Assembly: GCF_000758625.1 (NCBI RefSeq)
Contig: NZ_CP009283.1
Location: 5,033,501-5,097,500, forward strand
Direction of reading: 5' to 3'
Origin: Paenibacillus sp. FSL R7-0273
GTDB lineage: Bacteria > Bacillota > Bacilli > Paenibacillales > Paenibacillaceae
Length of the DNA: 64,000 bases
Shown: positions 8,203 to 15,811 of the stretch, in pieces
Numbering within the stretch: the first letter of the stretch is position 1
Layout of the letters: each line of letters opens with the position of its first letter
Translations under genes and position numbers: made by a program
The notes under the pieces: generated by a model
Databases searched by the model: none
What the model was told of the DNA's origin: nothing
What the model saw: only the letters and a program-made list of their open reading frames with translations

Positions 8203-8241
8203 CAATACTCCCTGCAGCTGATGATACGGTCAGTCTGCAGT

Positions 8242-9036
8242 CTATCTGCCGTCCAGCAGATTGCCCAGTCCCCCCAGGATACTGCCTTCCTCCTTGCGGC
8301 CTGAGCCGCCTGCCGCCGACAGGATACGGTCGGCCATGCGGCTGAACGGCAGCGACTGTACCCATACCTTGCCCGGTCCGCGCAGGGTGGCGAAGAACAG
8401 GCCCTCGCCGCCGAACAGCGCGGTTTTGACTCCTTTTACAAATTCAATATTGTAATCCACGGAAGAGGTCATCGCCACAAGACAGCCTGTATCCAGCTTG
8501 ATTGTCTCTCCCGGCTGCAGCGTCCTCTCAAGCACATGACCGCCGGAATGGACGAAGGCAAGGCCGTCTCCCTCCAGCTTTTGCATAATGAAGCCTTCCC
8601 CGCCGAAGAAGCCTACGCCCAGCTTGCGCTGAAATTCAATGCCTACAGATACGCCCTTGGCCGCGCACAGGAACGAATCCTTCTGGCAGATCACCTTGCC
8701 TGAGTATTGCTGAAGATCTAGCGGAATGATTTTACCCGGATAAGGGGCCGCAAAGGTAACATTCTTCCGTCCGTAATGCCCGCTGTGTGTAAATACAGTC
8801 ATAAACAGGCTCTCACCGGTCAGGATCCGCTTGCCCGCCCCCATGAGCTTGCCCATCAGTCCGCTGCCCTGCCGTGAGCCGGAGCCGTCACCGAAAATCG
8901 TCTCCATCGTAATTTCCGGGTCCATCATCATAAAGCTTCCTGCTTCGGCAACCACGCTCTCACCGGGATCAAGCTGTACCTCCACACACTGGATTTCTCC
9001 GCCCATGATTACATAATCAATTTCGTGCGCACTCAT
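8242..9036 (-). CDS. AIM24 / TIGR00266 family protein
   Basis: 264 residues, all beta-rich with many glycines ([39 protein letters not shown]). These match the bacterial AIM24 (TIGR00266) family, whose fold is a tryptophan-RNA-binding attenuator-like beta barrel. No signal peptide or membrane helix is visible. The bacterial function is not established; the yeast homologue is mitochondrial. The ATG follows GGAGG. Single-gene transcript with its own terminator. Confidence 0.85.
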   Translation of the reverse strand: MSAHEIDYVIMGGEIQCVEVQLDPGESVVAEAGSFMMMDPEITMETIFGDGSGSRQGSGLMGKLMGAGKRILTGESLFMTVFTHSGHYGRKNVTFAAPYPGKIIPLDLQQYSGKVICQKDSFLCAAKGVSVGIEFQRKLGVGFFGGEGFIMQKLEGDGLAFVHSGGHVLERTLQPGETIKLDTGCLVAMTSSVDYNIEFVKGVKTALFGGEGLFFATLRGPGKVWVQSLPFSRMADRILSAAGGSGRKEEGSILGGLGNLLDGR

Positions 9037-9159
9037 TCCTGCCGCCTCCTAAGGATTAATAATGCATATGTATTCGCGTCTCTGAGCTTCCATGATGCTT
9101 CGAATGAGATATATACGCTCTGCCCGCAGCAGCGGTTTCAGTCCTCAGGCATAATAAAT

Positions 9160-9197
9160 AAAGGCCAGGACAGATGCATGCATCCGGCCTGGCCTTT
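9160..9197 (-). terminator. Terminator after the YitT-type gene
   Basis: 10-bp perfect stem AAAGGCCAGG / CCTGGCCTTT with an 18-nt loop, 40 bp beyond the stop codon of the membrane protein gene. A second small hairpin, ACCCCGCAGCACGGGGT, lies just before it at about 9206-9222. Confidence 0.65.
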
Positions 9198-9236
9198 GAT
9201 CTTGAACCCCGCAGCACGGGGTTAACTCTGCGCTAA

Positions 9237-9908
9237 TCACGCTACTGTACTATCCTGCGGTTGATTCAGCTGCGGCTGCAGCTTCGGTACTTTGTTCAGC
9301 TTAGGTTTGCCGAGTGAAGTAGTCAAGGTAATAACATAGCCGGCTACTACTACGGCCATAACTGTGTACAAGGTCTCCTTAACCGGCATATATATAAGCG
9401 ACAATGCCAGGACAATAACATCCATAAGGATGAATACCGTGCCTACCTTGATACCTTTCCACTCGCTGATCAGCAGCGACAAAATATCGTCACCGCCGCT
9501 CGCCCCGCCGCCGCGCAGGATCATTCCCGCTCCAAGACCTGTCAGTACGCCGGATAACAATGCCGCAAGCGGCAGATTATCCTGCAAGTCGATCACCCAT
9601 CCGGAATAGCGTTCCATCAGCCCGTAGAACAGCGTGAAGGCTGTTACAGAGATAACGGTGTTCATTACGAACGATTTCCCTTTGAAAATGATTGCGATTA
9701 TAAGTACTGGTATGTCTAGAATTAGAGTGGATATAGATGGTGAAATCCCTAATACGTATTTGCCGAGCAATGCCAGGCCGACGAACCCGCCCTCGGTCAA
9801 ATGATTCTGATAATTAATGTGATAATAAGTAAAGGCTAACAGCAAAGTTCCGGACAAAATAACGGTGAGTCGTAACGGCAGCTTCATACCGTTGTTGTGA
9901 TTCCTCAT
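9237..9908 (-). CDS. YitT-type (DUF161) integral membrane protein, short form
   Basis: 223 residues with about six hydrophobic segments; the motif GAGMILRGGGASGGDDILS is the diagnostic glycine-rich block of YitT-like proteins. Typical YitT proteins are about 280 residues with a cytoplasmic DUF2179 domain; here the protein ends in a short Pro/Gln-rich tail, so it is the short form. Transport function is unproven for the family. The ATG follows GGGGAGACCTGT. The notable point is regulation: the promoter is about 260 bp upstream and the leader is rich in hairpins. Confidence 0.85.
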   Translation of the reverse strand: MRNHNNGMKLPLRLTVILSGTLLLAFTYYHINYQNHLTEGGFVGLALLGKYVLGISPSISTLILDIPVLIIAIIFKGKSFVMNTVISVTAFTLFYGLMERYSGWVIDLQDNLPLAALLSGVLTGLGAGMILRGGGASGGDDILSLLISEWKGIKVGTVFILMDVIVLALSLIYMPVKETLYTVMAVVVAGYVITLTTSLGKPKLNKVPKLQPQLNQPQDSTVA

Positions 9909-10163
9909 ACAGGTCTCCCCTTATCGTAGTTGGCGGCTTAGACGTCGCTTAAGCCTCTACGGGGGGGCATGCCAGAGGAGCTTTTCCTTCGCATACAATA
10001 CTCCCTTCCCATGTGAGAGGCGGCTTCGTCAATTACAACGTTTCGCACCTTCGACAGGGAAGCTAAGTATAAGACAGATCATAACGTTTCCAAATCGTCC
10101 TTTGGGGATTCGTCCTTCGGGGACACATGGTATCCTGATCCTTTCTTTAATTTGATAACTTCT
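9909..10163 (-). ncRNA. Long structured 5' leader of the YitT-type gene, candidate cis-regulatory RNA
   Basis: About 255 nt of non-coding leader between a convincing promoter and the start codon, read on the minus strand. By eye it contains: a tandem pair of near-identical 15-mers (TCCCCGAAGGACGAA, TCCCCAAAGGACGAT); a CTTCCC/GGGAAG long-range stem; a GTATGC/GCATGC stem; a CCTCT/AGAGG stem; and a GGCTTA/TAAGCC hairpin that shares bases with the previous stem, so the two are mutually exclusive. I could not match it to purine, SAM, lysine, T-box, c-di-AMP, M-box, glmS or guanidine classes. Family unknown. Confidence 0.45.
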
Positions 10164-10169
10164 GAATAG

Positions 10170-10198
10170 ATTATACCACGCGGCAGGCTGCCTCTAAA
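10170..10198 (-). promoter_or_regulatory. Promoter of the YitT-type transcript
   Basis: -10 TATAAT (10170-10175), 17-bp spacer, -35 TTTAGA (10193-10198, 4 of 6 to consensus) on the minus strand. The weak -35 fits the activator-like direct repeats just upstream. Confidence 0.6.
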
Positions 10199-10222
10199 CA
10201 GGTTTCCAGTAAAAACATCACG

Positions 10223-10255
10223 ATTCATGTAAATTTTACGCTTCATTCATGTAAA
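10223..10255. promoter_or_regulatory. Direct repeat ATTCATGTAAA, 22-bp period
   Basis: ATTCATGTAAA occurs at 10223-10233 and 10245-10255, 22 bp (two helical turns) apart, immediately upstream of the YitT-gene promoter and directly behind the Crp/Fnr stop codon. This arrangement is typical of OmpR-class activator sites. The binding protein is unknown. Confidence 0.45.
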
Positions 10256-10263
10256 ATCTGTAA

Positions 10264-10764
10264 TTAACCCTGATTCCGCAGCAAACGGTTGACCGTTTCA
10301 CGCCGGACGCCGATCAATTGTCCTATCTCCTCCTGGGTCAGCAAATCTGTAAGCTGTGCACCGTAGGCGTAATCCTTCATCCAGCGGTTCAGCAGCTCCA
10401 TCCGTTCAGCCGGCGAGCCGACAGTAAGGTGATCCAGCCGTGTCTGCATGAACCGAACCTTCTCCTGAAGCAGCAGCGCAATCTCCATCACTTTGTCCGG
10501 ATTATCATGCAGCTCCCGGTACCATTCCGCTGCCGGAACAACCTCAATTTCACTTTTGATCATGGCAACAGCCGTTCCATGCGCCTCCTTCGGCGAAATG
10601 AGGGAATGATGGGGAACAGTCTCACCGGGATACAGCAGGTTGAACAGAACCATATTCCCGTTTTCATGCAGTCTTATTACCTTGAACAGCCCGCTCTTCA
10701 CCTTATACAGATAATCGCAGCTGTCTCCCTGACGGAACAAGACTTCCCCTCTGTGCAGAATCAT
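10264..10764 (-). CDS. Compact Crp/Fnr family transcriptional regulator
   Basis: 166 residues. The cyclic-nucleotide-type beta barrel starts almost at the first codon (LHRGEVLFRQGDSCDYLY) and the protein ends directly after the recognition helix (TQEEIGQLIGVRRETVNRLL). Usual family length is 210-230, so both the leading helix and the C-terminal tail are missing. No Fnr-type cysteine cluster is present, so oxygen sensing by Fe-S is unlikely; the effector is unknown. The ATG follows GGAGAG at 5 nt and no upstream in-frame start was evident. Its 3' end lies next to the activator-like direct repeats of the downstream gene. Confidence 0.85.
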   Translation of the reverse strand: MILHRGEVLFRQGDSCDYLYKVKSGLFKVIRLHENGNMVLFNLLYPGETVPHHSLISPKEAHGTAVAMIKSEIEVVPAAEWYRELHDNPDKVMEIALLLQEKVRFMQTRLDHLTVGSPAERMELLNRWMKDYAYGAQLTDLLTQEEIGQLIGVRRETVNRLLRNQG

Positions 10765-10848
10765 TTCGCTCTCTCCTTTATCATCTGTTTATATATATTG
10801 ATAATTATACAGAATTACACCTCAAAATTGCAGCGGATCAAATATAAA

Positions 10849-10890
10849 AAAACTGCGGGAAGCAGACTGGCGTCTGATTCCCGCAGTTTT
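10849..10890 (-). terminator. Rho-independent terminator of the fruRKA operon
   Basis: 13-bp perfect stem AAAACTGCGGGAA / TTCCCGCAGTTTT with an inner CAGAC/GTCTG stem, followed on the minus strand by a T-run continuing into TTTATATTT. It lies 17 bp after the fruA stop codon. Confidence 0.9.
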
Positions 10891-10906
10891 AGATGCGGAT
10901 CGTTAT

Positions 10907-12832
10907 TTATTTTCGGGCCTGCAGCGGCTTTTTCCAGAGGCCGAGCGCCAGGCCGGAAATCACGGCGCCGATAAGTACGGCCAGCAGGAACAGCAGTGCA
11001 TTGCTCGATAATGCAGCGACGAAGACCCCGCCGTGAGGTGCCGGCACATTTATGTGCCAGTACTGGGTAAGTCCGCCGGCTACAGCCGAGCCGATGATAC
11101 AGGTGGTCAGAACGCGCAGCGGATCGGCTGCTGCGAACGGGATCGCCCCTTCAGTAATAAACGATAGGCCAAGTACATAATTCGTCAGCCCGGATTTGCG
11201 TTCGGTTTCGGTGAATTTGTTCTTAAACAGGGTTGTAGCCAGTGCGATTGCCAGCGGAGGAACCATACCGCCGGCCATTACCGCAGCCATCATCAGGCCG
11301 TTCACGTTGCCGCTGGAGGTAAACACGCCAATGGCAAAGGTGTAAGCCGCTTTGTTGAAGGGGCCGCCCATATCAATGGCCATCATTCCGCCAAGGACAA
11401 CACCGAGGAGAACCATGTTGCCTGTGCCCATTTTGTTAAGGGCATCAATCATCGCTGTATTAATGGACCCGAATACCGGATCGAATATATAGAATACAAT
11501 AGCTCCTGTAATCAGCAGGCCGAAGACCGGATACAGCAGAATCGGCTTCAGTCCGTCAAGCGTGCGCGGCAGGCCGGCAAAGGCTTTGCGCAGGCCGATG
11601 ATGACATAACCGGCCAGGAAACCGGCGGCCAGACCGCCAAGGAAGCCGGCATTGGAATTCAGGGCCATGATACCGCCGACCATACCCGGCATCAGCGCCG
11701 GCCGGTCGCCGATGCTCATTGCGATGAATCCGGCAAGAATCGGAATCAGGAAATGGAAGGCACCTTCACCGCCGCCGATCGTCTGCAGCAGCTTCACCAG
11801 CGGATTGTCTACACCGGCTACCTGCTCCAGCAGGAAGGAAACAGCAAGCAGGATACCGCCGCCGACTACGAACGGAAGCATATGCGAAATACCGTTCATC
11901 AGATCTTTATAGATCTTGCTGCCGACACTGCCGGATTTGGCAGGAGCTTCCTCATTGCTGCGTCCGCCGGTGCCCTGATAGATCGGAGCATCGCCTTTAA
12001 GCGCCTTGCTGATCAGCTCTTCGGGCTTGCGGATTCCGTCGCTGACCGGTCTTTCCAGCACCGGCTTGCCGGCGAAGCGGGCCATCTCGACGTTCTTATC
12101 GGCTGCCACAATTACACCGCTGGCCCGGCGGATCTCATCTTCGGTAAGCACATTCTGTGCACCTTCAGAGCCGTTGGTTTCAACGCGGATATTAACGCCC
12201 ATCTCCAGCGCCTTCTTCTTCAGTGCATCTTCGGCCATGAAGGTGTGGGCAATACCGGTCGGGCAAGCTGTTACAGCTACTACGAAACCGGAAGATTCAG
12301 GATTGCCGACAATCATCTTCTCTGGGGCAGGCTTGGCTGCAGGCTTCGCTTTATCCGCTTCAGCCTTGGCTTCCTGCTCTGCCTGCTTCGCATCGAATAG
12401 CGCGGCTACTTCATCCGGAGTCGAAGCATTCATGAGCGCTTCAATGAATTCGCTTTCAATGAGCAGCCTGGACAGAGCTGCCAATGTTCGCATGTGCATA
12501 TTTCCAGCACCTTCCGGCGCGGCGATCATGAAGAACAGCTTGGCCGGCTCATCGTCCAGCGATTCATACTCAACACCTGCGCTGCTCTTGGCAAACACTA
12601 CTGTAGCTTGATTAACCGCAGAGGTTTTGGCATGAGGCATGGCAATTCCGCTGCCGATTCCGGTGCTGGACTGGGCTTCACGCGCCAGGATTTTCTCCTT
12701 GAACAGCACCTTGTCGTTAATTCTTCCGCTGGCTGCCAGGCTGGCGATCAGTTCATCGATCGCCGCCTCTTTGGTGGTAGCCTGCAGATTCATGATCATT
12801 GCTTCTTTTATCATCAAATCTGTAATTTTCAT
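10907..12832 (-). CDS. fruA: PTS fructose transporter EIIABC
   Basis: 641 residues in the order EIIA-EIIB-EIIC. The EIIA phospho-His67 sits in GIAMPHAKT. A Lys/Ala/Glu-rich linker (about 148-175) leads to EIIB with Cys190 in VTACPTGIAHTF. EIIC (about 300-640) has roughly nine membrane segments and the fructose-type block DMGGPFNKAAYTF. It imports fructose with phosphorylation at C1, taking phosphate from HPr. It follows fruK by 38 bp and is the last gene of fruR-fruK-fruA, with a strong terminator behind it. Confidence 0.95.
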   Translation of the reverse strand: MKITDLMIKEAMIMNLQATTKEAAIDELIASLAASGRINDKVLFKEKILAREAQSSTGIGSGIAMPHAKTSAVNQATVVFAKSSAGVEYESLDDEPAKLFFMIAAPEGAGNMHMRTLAALSRLLIESEFIEALMNASTPDEVAALFDAKQAEQEAKAEADKAKPAAKPAPEKMIVGNPESSGFVVAVTACPTGIAHTFMAEDALKKKALEMGVNIRVETNGSEGAQNVLTEDEIRRASGVIVAADKNVEMARFAGKPVLERPVSDGIRKPEELISKALKGDAPIYQGTGGRSNEEAPAKSGSVGSKIYKDLMNGISHMLPFVVGGGILLAVSFLLEQVAGVDNPLVKLLQTIGGGEGAFHFLIPILAGFIAMSIGDRPALMPGMVGGIMALNSNAGFLGGLAAGFLAGYVIIGLRKAFAGLPRTLDGLKPILLYPVFGLLITGAIVFYIFDPVFGSINTAMIDALNKMGTGNMVLLGVVLGGMMAIDMGGPFNKAAYTFAIGVFTSSGNVNGLMMAAVMAGGMVPPLAIALATTLFKNKFTETERKSGLTNYVLGLSFITEGAIPFAAADPLRVLTTCIIGSAVAGGLTQYWHINVPAPHGGVFVAALSSNALLFLLAVLIGAVISGLALGLWKKPLQARK

Positions 12833-12870
12833 GTATATCAGCTCCCTTTGTTCCTGTAAATACCGTATGC

Positions 12871-13782
12871 CTACAGCTGTGTAATCTCAATCTGAGGGCG
12901 CAGCCGGCCGATAAAGTCTCCGTCAGCCAAATCATCGGAGAACGCTGTTGCACTGCCTGAGGCAACTCCTGTACGGAATGCCTCCAGGATATCGCCTTCC
13001 CGGGACAAGGTGCCCACAAAGCCGGCGATCATAGAATCGCCTGCCCCTACCGAATTTCTAACCTGGCCGGACGGGGCATTTGCACTGTATACGCCCTCCT
13101 GTGTAATCAGCAGGGCGCCGTCTCCGGCCATGGAGACCAGCACATGCTGCGCTCCCGCTTCCAGCAGCCTGCGTCCGTAAGCGATGACCTCTTCTCTGGT
13201 GCTGATGGTAACCCCGAACAGCTCGGCAAGCTCATGGTGATTGGGCTTGACCAGCAGCGGACCATGTACAAGAGCCTGCTGCAGAGCCTGACCGGTAGTA
13301 TCTATAACGAATTGTGCGCCATGCTGCTTGCATACTTCGATCAGCCTGTTATAAAAGCCCTCTCCCAGCGAAGGAGGGATGCTCCCGGACATGACCACAA
13401 TGTCCCCTGCCTGCAGATTCCGCAGCTTGTTCATCAGGGCACCGGCTTCTTCCTCATTTATCTCCGGCCCTGTACCGTTAATTTCGGTTTCTTCCCCGCT
13501 CTTCAGCTTGATGTTAATCCGTGTATCCCCGCTGACCGGCACAAAATTGTTCGAGGTGCCTTCCGCATGCAGCCAGTCCTCAATGAACCGGCCGGTGAAG
13601 CCGCCAAGAAAGCCGGTTGCCGTGTTGCTTACTCCGAGCTGGTTCAGCACACGCGATACATTGATGCCCTTGCCTCCAGGCAGCTTCAGGTCCCGGCTCA
13701 TCCGGTTGAGGCTGCCGAGCTTCATATCTTCAACTTCCACGATATAGTCAATGGAAGGATTGAGTGTAACGGTGTAAATCAT
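12871..13782 (-). CDS. fruK: 1-phosphofructokinase
   Basis: 303-residue PfkB-fold sugar kinase converting fructose-1-phosphate to fructose-1,6-bisphosphate. Substrate motif PGGKGINVSRVL near residue 36; catalytic and anion-hole motif NSVGAGDSMIAGF near the C-terminus. The start is ATG 13782 (MIYTVTLNPS), which lies 6 nt after GAGGG; the ATG two codons earlier abuts the ribosome site. It is placed between the DeoR regulator and the PTS transporter whose product it phosphorylates. Confidence 0.95.
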   Translation of the reverse strand: MIYTVTLNPSIDYIVEVEDMKLGSLNRMSRDLKLPGGKGINVSRVLNQLGVSNTATGFLGGFTGRFIEDWLHAEGTSNNFVPVSGDTRINIKLKSGEETEINGTGPEINEEEAGALMNKLRNLQAGDIVVMSGSIPPSLGEGFYNRLIEVCKQHGAQFVIDTTGQALQQALVHGPLLVKPNHHELAELFGVTISTREEVIAYGRRLLEAGAQHVLVSMAGDGALLITQEGVYSANAPSGQVRNSVGAGDSMIAGFVGTLSREGDILEAFRTGVASGSATAFSDDLADGDFIGRLRPQIEITQL

Positions 13783-13813
13783 GTTCATCCCTCATTATTG
13801 TGGTTTACTTGCC

Positions 13814-14578
13814 TCACACGACCGTGAAGCCGACATCCCTGTCTTTCAGGCCCCGTATAAAGCTGTCCGGCGCTGCCGAATCCAGGATGCAGTGATCAAT
13901 TTCCTGCAGATCTGCCACCTTGCAGAAGGAGACCTGGCCGATCTTGCTATGGTCAGCCAGCAGAATGGACTGCTTGGCAACAGCAATCATTTTGCGCTTC
14001 GTGGCAGCCTCCAGCATATTGGGAGTGGTAATACCCTCCTGGAGATCAAGCCCGTTCGTTCCGAGAAACGCTTTATCCACACGCACCATCTCCAGCGACC
14101 GTTCTGTCATCGGTCCGACAAAAGCCATCGTATCCGGCCGGAGCATTCCGCCTGTAATGGAAACCTCGATGTTCCGGCAATCCCTCAGCTCATTCAAAGC
14201 CATGATCGAGTTGGTGATCACCTTGAGATTCGAGAAGCTCTTCAGTGCCCTGGCAATCTGCAGCGTTGTCGTCCCTCCGTCAAGCAGGATGGCATCGCCC
14301 TCCTGGATCAGCTGGGCTGCCTTGGCGGCAATCCGCAGCTTCTCATCAATCAAACGGTCTTCCTTATCCGGAAAAGCGGCCTCGAAGTTGACGCTCTGCA
14401 GCGATACTGCCCCGCCGTGCGTCCGCTTCAGCAGCCTTGCTTCCTCCAGCTCCTTCAAATCCCGGCGGACCGTCGATTCGGAAACGCCCAGCTGCTGGCT
14501 GAGCTCCTGCACCGATGCCCTTGTATGCTGGTCTACGAACTGGACAATGCTTACCTTTCTTTCTTCTTCAAACAGCAC
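13814..14578 (-). CDS. fruR: DeoR-family repressor of the fructose operon
   Basis: 254 residues. N-terminal DeoR winged helix (about 1-57: SVQELSQQLGVSESTVRRDL) and C-terminal sugar-phosphate sensor domain with DGGTTTLQIAR and ILLADHSKIG. Expected inducer is fructose-1-phosphate made by the operon (family knowledge). The start is a GTG at 14578 behind GGGAG. It is autoregulated by inference: four tandem 10-bp half-site-like units and a cre-like site lie upstream at 14676-14726. A 31-bp gap to fruK. Confidence 0.9.
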   Translation of the reverse strand: MLFEEERKVSIVQFVDQHTRASVQELSQQLGVSESTVRRDLKELEEARLLKRTHGGAVSLQSVNFEAAFPDKEDRLIDEKLRIAAKAAQLIQEGDAILLDGGTTTLQIARALKSFSNLKVITNSIMALNELRDCRNIEVSITGGMLRPDTMAFVGPMTERSLEMVRVDKAFLGTNGLDLQEGITTPNMLEAATKRKMIAVAKQSILLADHSKIGQVSFCKVADLQEIDHCILDSAAPDSFIRGLKDRDVGFTVV

Positions 14579-14653
14579 AGCAGCTCACTCCCTGTACGCA
14601 TAGCGTAAGCATGAAGTCCGCCTGCTATGCAGTGTAATTATTCATTTGCGAAT

Positions 14654-14715
14654 TTGATCATTTCTATGAATTCACTTGCTCATTATTGATCATTTGTGCT
14701 CATTTATGATCTTAA
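14654..14715. promoter_or_regulatory. Tandem operator of the DeoR-type fructose repressor
   Basis: Four head-to-tail 10-bp units: TTGCTCATTA (14676), TTGATCATTT (14686), GTGCTCATTT (14696), ATGATCTTAA (14706). A fifth copy, TTGATCATTT, lies at 14654 and a sixth, TTGCTCATTC, at 14748. Consensus NTGMTCATTW with one unit per helical turn, as expected for a DeoR-family oligomer. Assignment to this repressor is inferred from position. Confidence 0.6.
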
Positions 14716-14726
14716 CAGCGTTTTCA
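14713..14726 (-). promoter_or_regulatory. cre-like catabolite-control site
   Basis: TGAAAACGCTGTTA on the minus strand matches TGWAANCGNTNWCA at 13 of 14 positions. It overlaps the end of the fructose operator array, so CcpA control of the fru operon is likely (inference). Confidence 0.6.
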
Positions 14727-14861
14727 AAGGTTGTAAAGTGATTTTTTTTGCTCATTCATGAAAAATAAGCTCTTTAGAAATATCCTCCCGATTGCCTATT
14801 TCATCCATGGAGGCAGCAACATATTTTATATTACATATGGCGAAAAGCAGGTGAACAGGGA

Positions 14862-15149
14862 ATGGCCAATAACATTAACGGTTACGGCGGCAATGCCGGC
14901 AATAATAAAAGCAGCAATCGCCCCGGCAGCACCGGAAATCCTGTCGAGTCTGCGGAATTAACCGCTGATGACTATGAAATTATTGCTGCCGGACTCGGTG
15001 CTCTCGGAGAATTTTTTGCTTTCCTGGCACTCGTCAAAGCCAAGCAGGTTGCAAAGGAAACTGGCGGGCAGGTCGATATAGAGCCCGCCCTGTTTATTCA
15101 GTCACGAAAAAAAGCGGCTAAACGGAAGTCCCGTCAGCCGCGCAGATAG
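14862..15149 (+). CDS. Small hypothetical protein, Asn/Gly-rich N-terminus and basic C-terminus
   Basis: 95 residues, family not recognised. Residues 1-28 are rich in N, G and S. A central amphipathic/hydrophobic stretch (about 40-60: IIAAGLGALGEFFAFLALV) could be one membrane-associated helix. The last 15 residues are strongly basic (RKKAAKRKSRQPRR). AGGTG lies 8 nt before the ATG. It ends 7 bp from the convergent stress-protein gene. Small spore- or surface-related proteins of Bacillota can look like this, but no assignment is made. Confidence 0.6.
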   Translation: MANNINGYGGNAGNNKSSNRPGSTGNPVESAELTADDYEIIAAGLGALGEFFAFLALVKAKQVAKETGGQVDIEPALFIQSRKKAAKRKSRQPRR

Positions 15150-15156
15150 CTGATGC

Positions 15157-15630
15157 CTATTCAGCAGATGCCAGAGGAATAGCGTTATGCTGTTCCATTA
15201 TTTTGCTCACCTGCGTATTCTGATCCTCACCTGATTTCACGATTACAATAATACGTTCCATCTCCGCATGCTCTGCATACTTGGCTGCTTCCGCTTCCGG
15301 AATGCCGATCCCGATCAGGCTGACAGTCAGGCCATCCCCTTCAAGGTCAGCTCCCGCCAGCTTTGGCGCTGCCGGTCCGGCAGCCACAGCCGTATCATTG
15401 ATCATATCAAGGCCAACCCCTACTTCCCGGGCCGTTCCGAACAAGCCCGAATTACCGGCTCCGCTCTCCGGTTTTCCGATTCCCGTATCGTGGCTGATCA
15501 GCTCAAGTGTTTTCTTTTGCTTCGTCATAGCTGAAATATGCTTCGTCTTAATCCCGCTATCCTTTAGTGCCTCGATTGCCAGCACGGCATCGCTCCGGTG
15601 CCCGAATATTCCTATAACCAGCGCAGTCAT
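15157..15630 (-). CDS. General stress protein GSP17M/YflT-like (low-temperature-induced type)
   Basis: 157 residues. N-terminal YflT-like alpha/beta domain (MTALVIGIFGHRSDAVLAIEAL) and a central glycine/alanine-rich stretch like those in stress-induced proteins. The biochemical role is unknown; B. subtilis relatives belong to the sigma-B regulon. Start 15630 lies 6 nt after AGGAGGGGG, whereas the open frame to 15687 has no such site. I looked for a sigma-B promoter (GTTTAA/GGGTAT) upstream and did not find a convincing one. Confidence 0.75.
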   Translation of the reverse strand: MTALVIGIFGHRSDAVLAIEALKDSGIKTKHISAMTKQKKTLELISHDTGIGKPESGAGNSGLFGTAREVGVGLDMINDTAVAAGPAAPKLAGADLEGDGLTVSLIGIGIPEAEAAKYAEHAEMERIIVIVKSGEDQNTQVSKIMEQHNAIPLASAE

Positions 15631-15811
15631 CTGCATCCCCCTCCTGTTAAGGCGTATTAACCGCCCCCGTTCCCGCTTGAACCGCACAACCCGGCAGAAT
15701 TAACCGTCTATCAGACTGAATCAATTTCTAGCGTTTCGGTTATAAAGATAGAATCGGGATGATCAGATTACATACGGTCACTGTATACATTTTAATTACG
15801 GGGGTGCTGCA

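Noticed and set aside
9909..10163. T-box, SAM, lysine, c-di-AMP, M-box or guanidine riboswitch identity for the leader
   Set aside because: None of the conserved core sequences of these classes that I can recall is present; left as unassigned structured leader.
12006..12611. 201-codon + strand frame inside fruA
   Set aside because: Antisense shadow of a clear PTS gene with complete catalytic motifs; no ribosome site or family features.
15637..15790. Sigma-B promoter for the YflT-like stress gene
   Set aside because: Only partial matches to GTTTAA and GGGTAT with wrong spacing were found.
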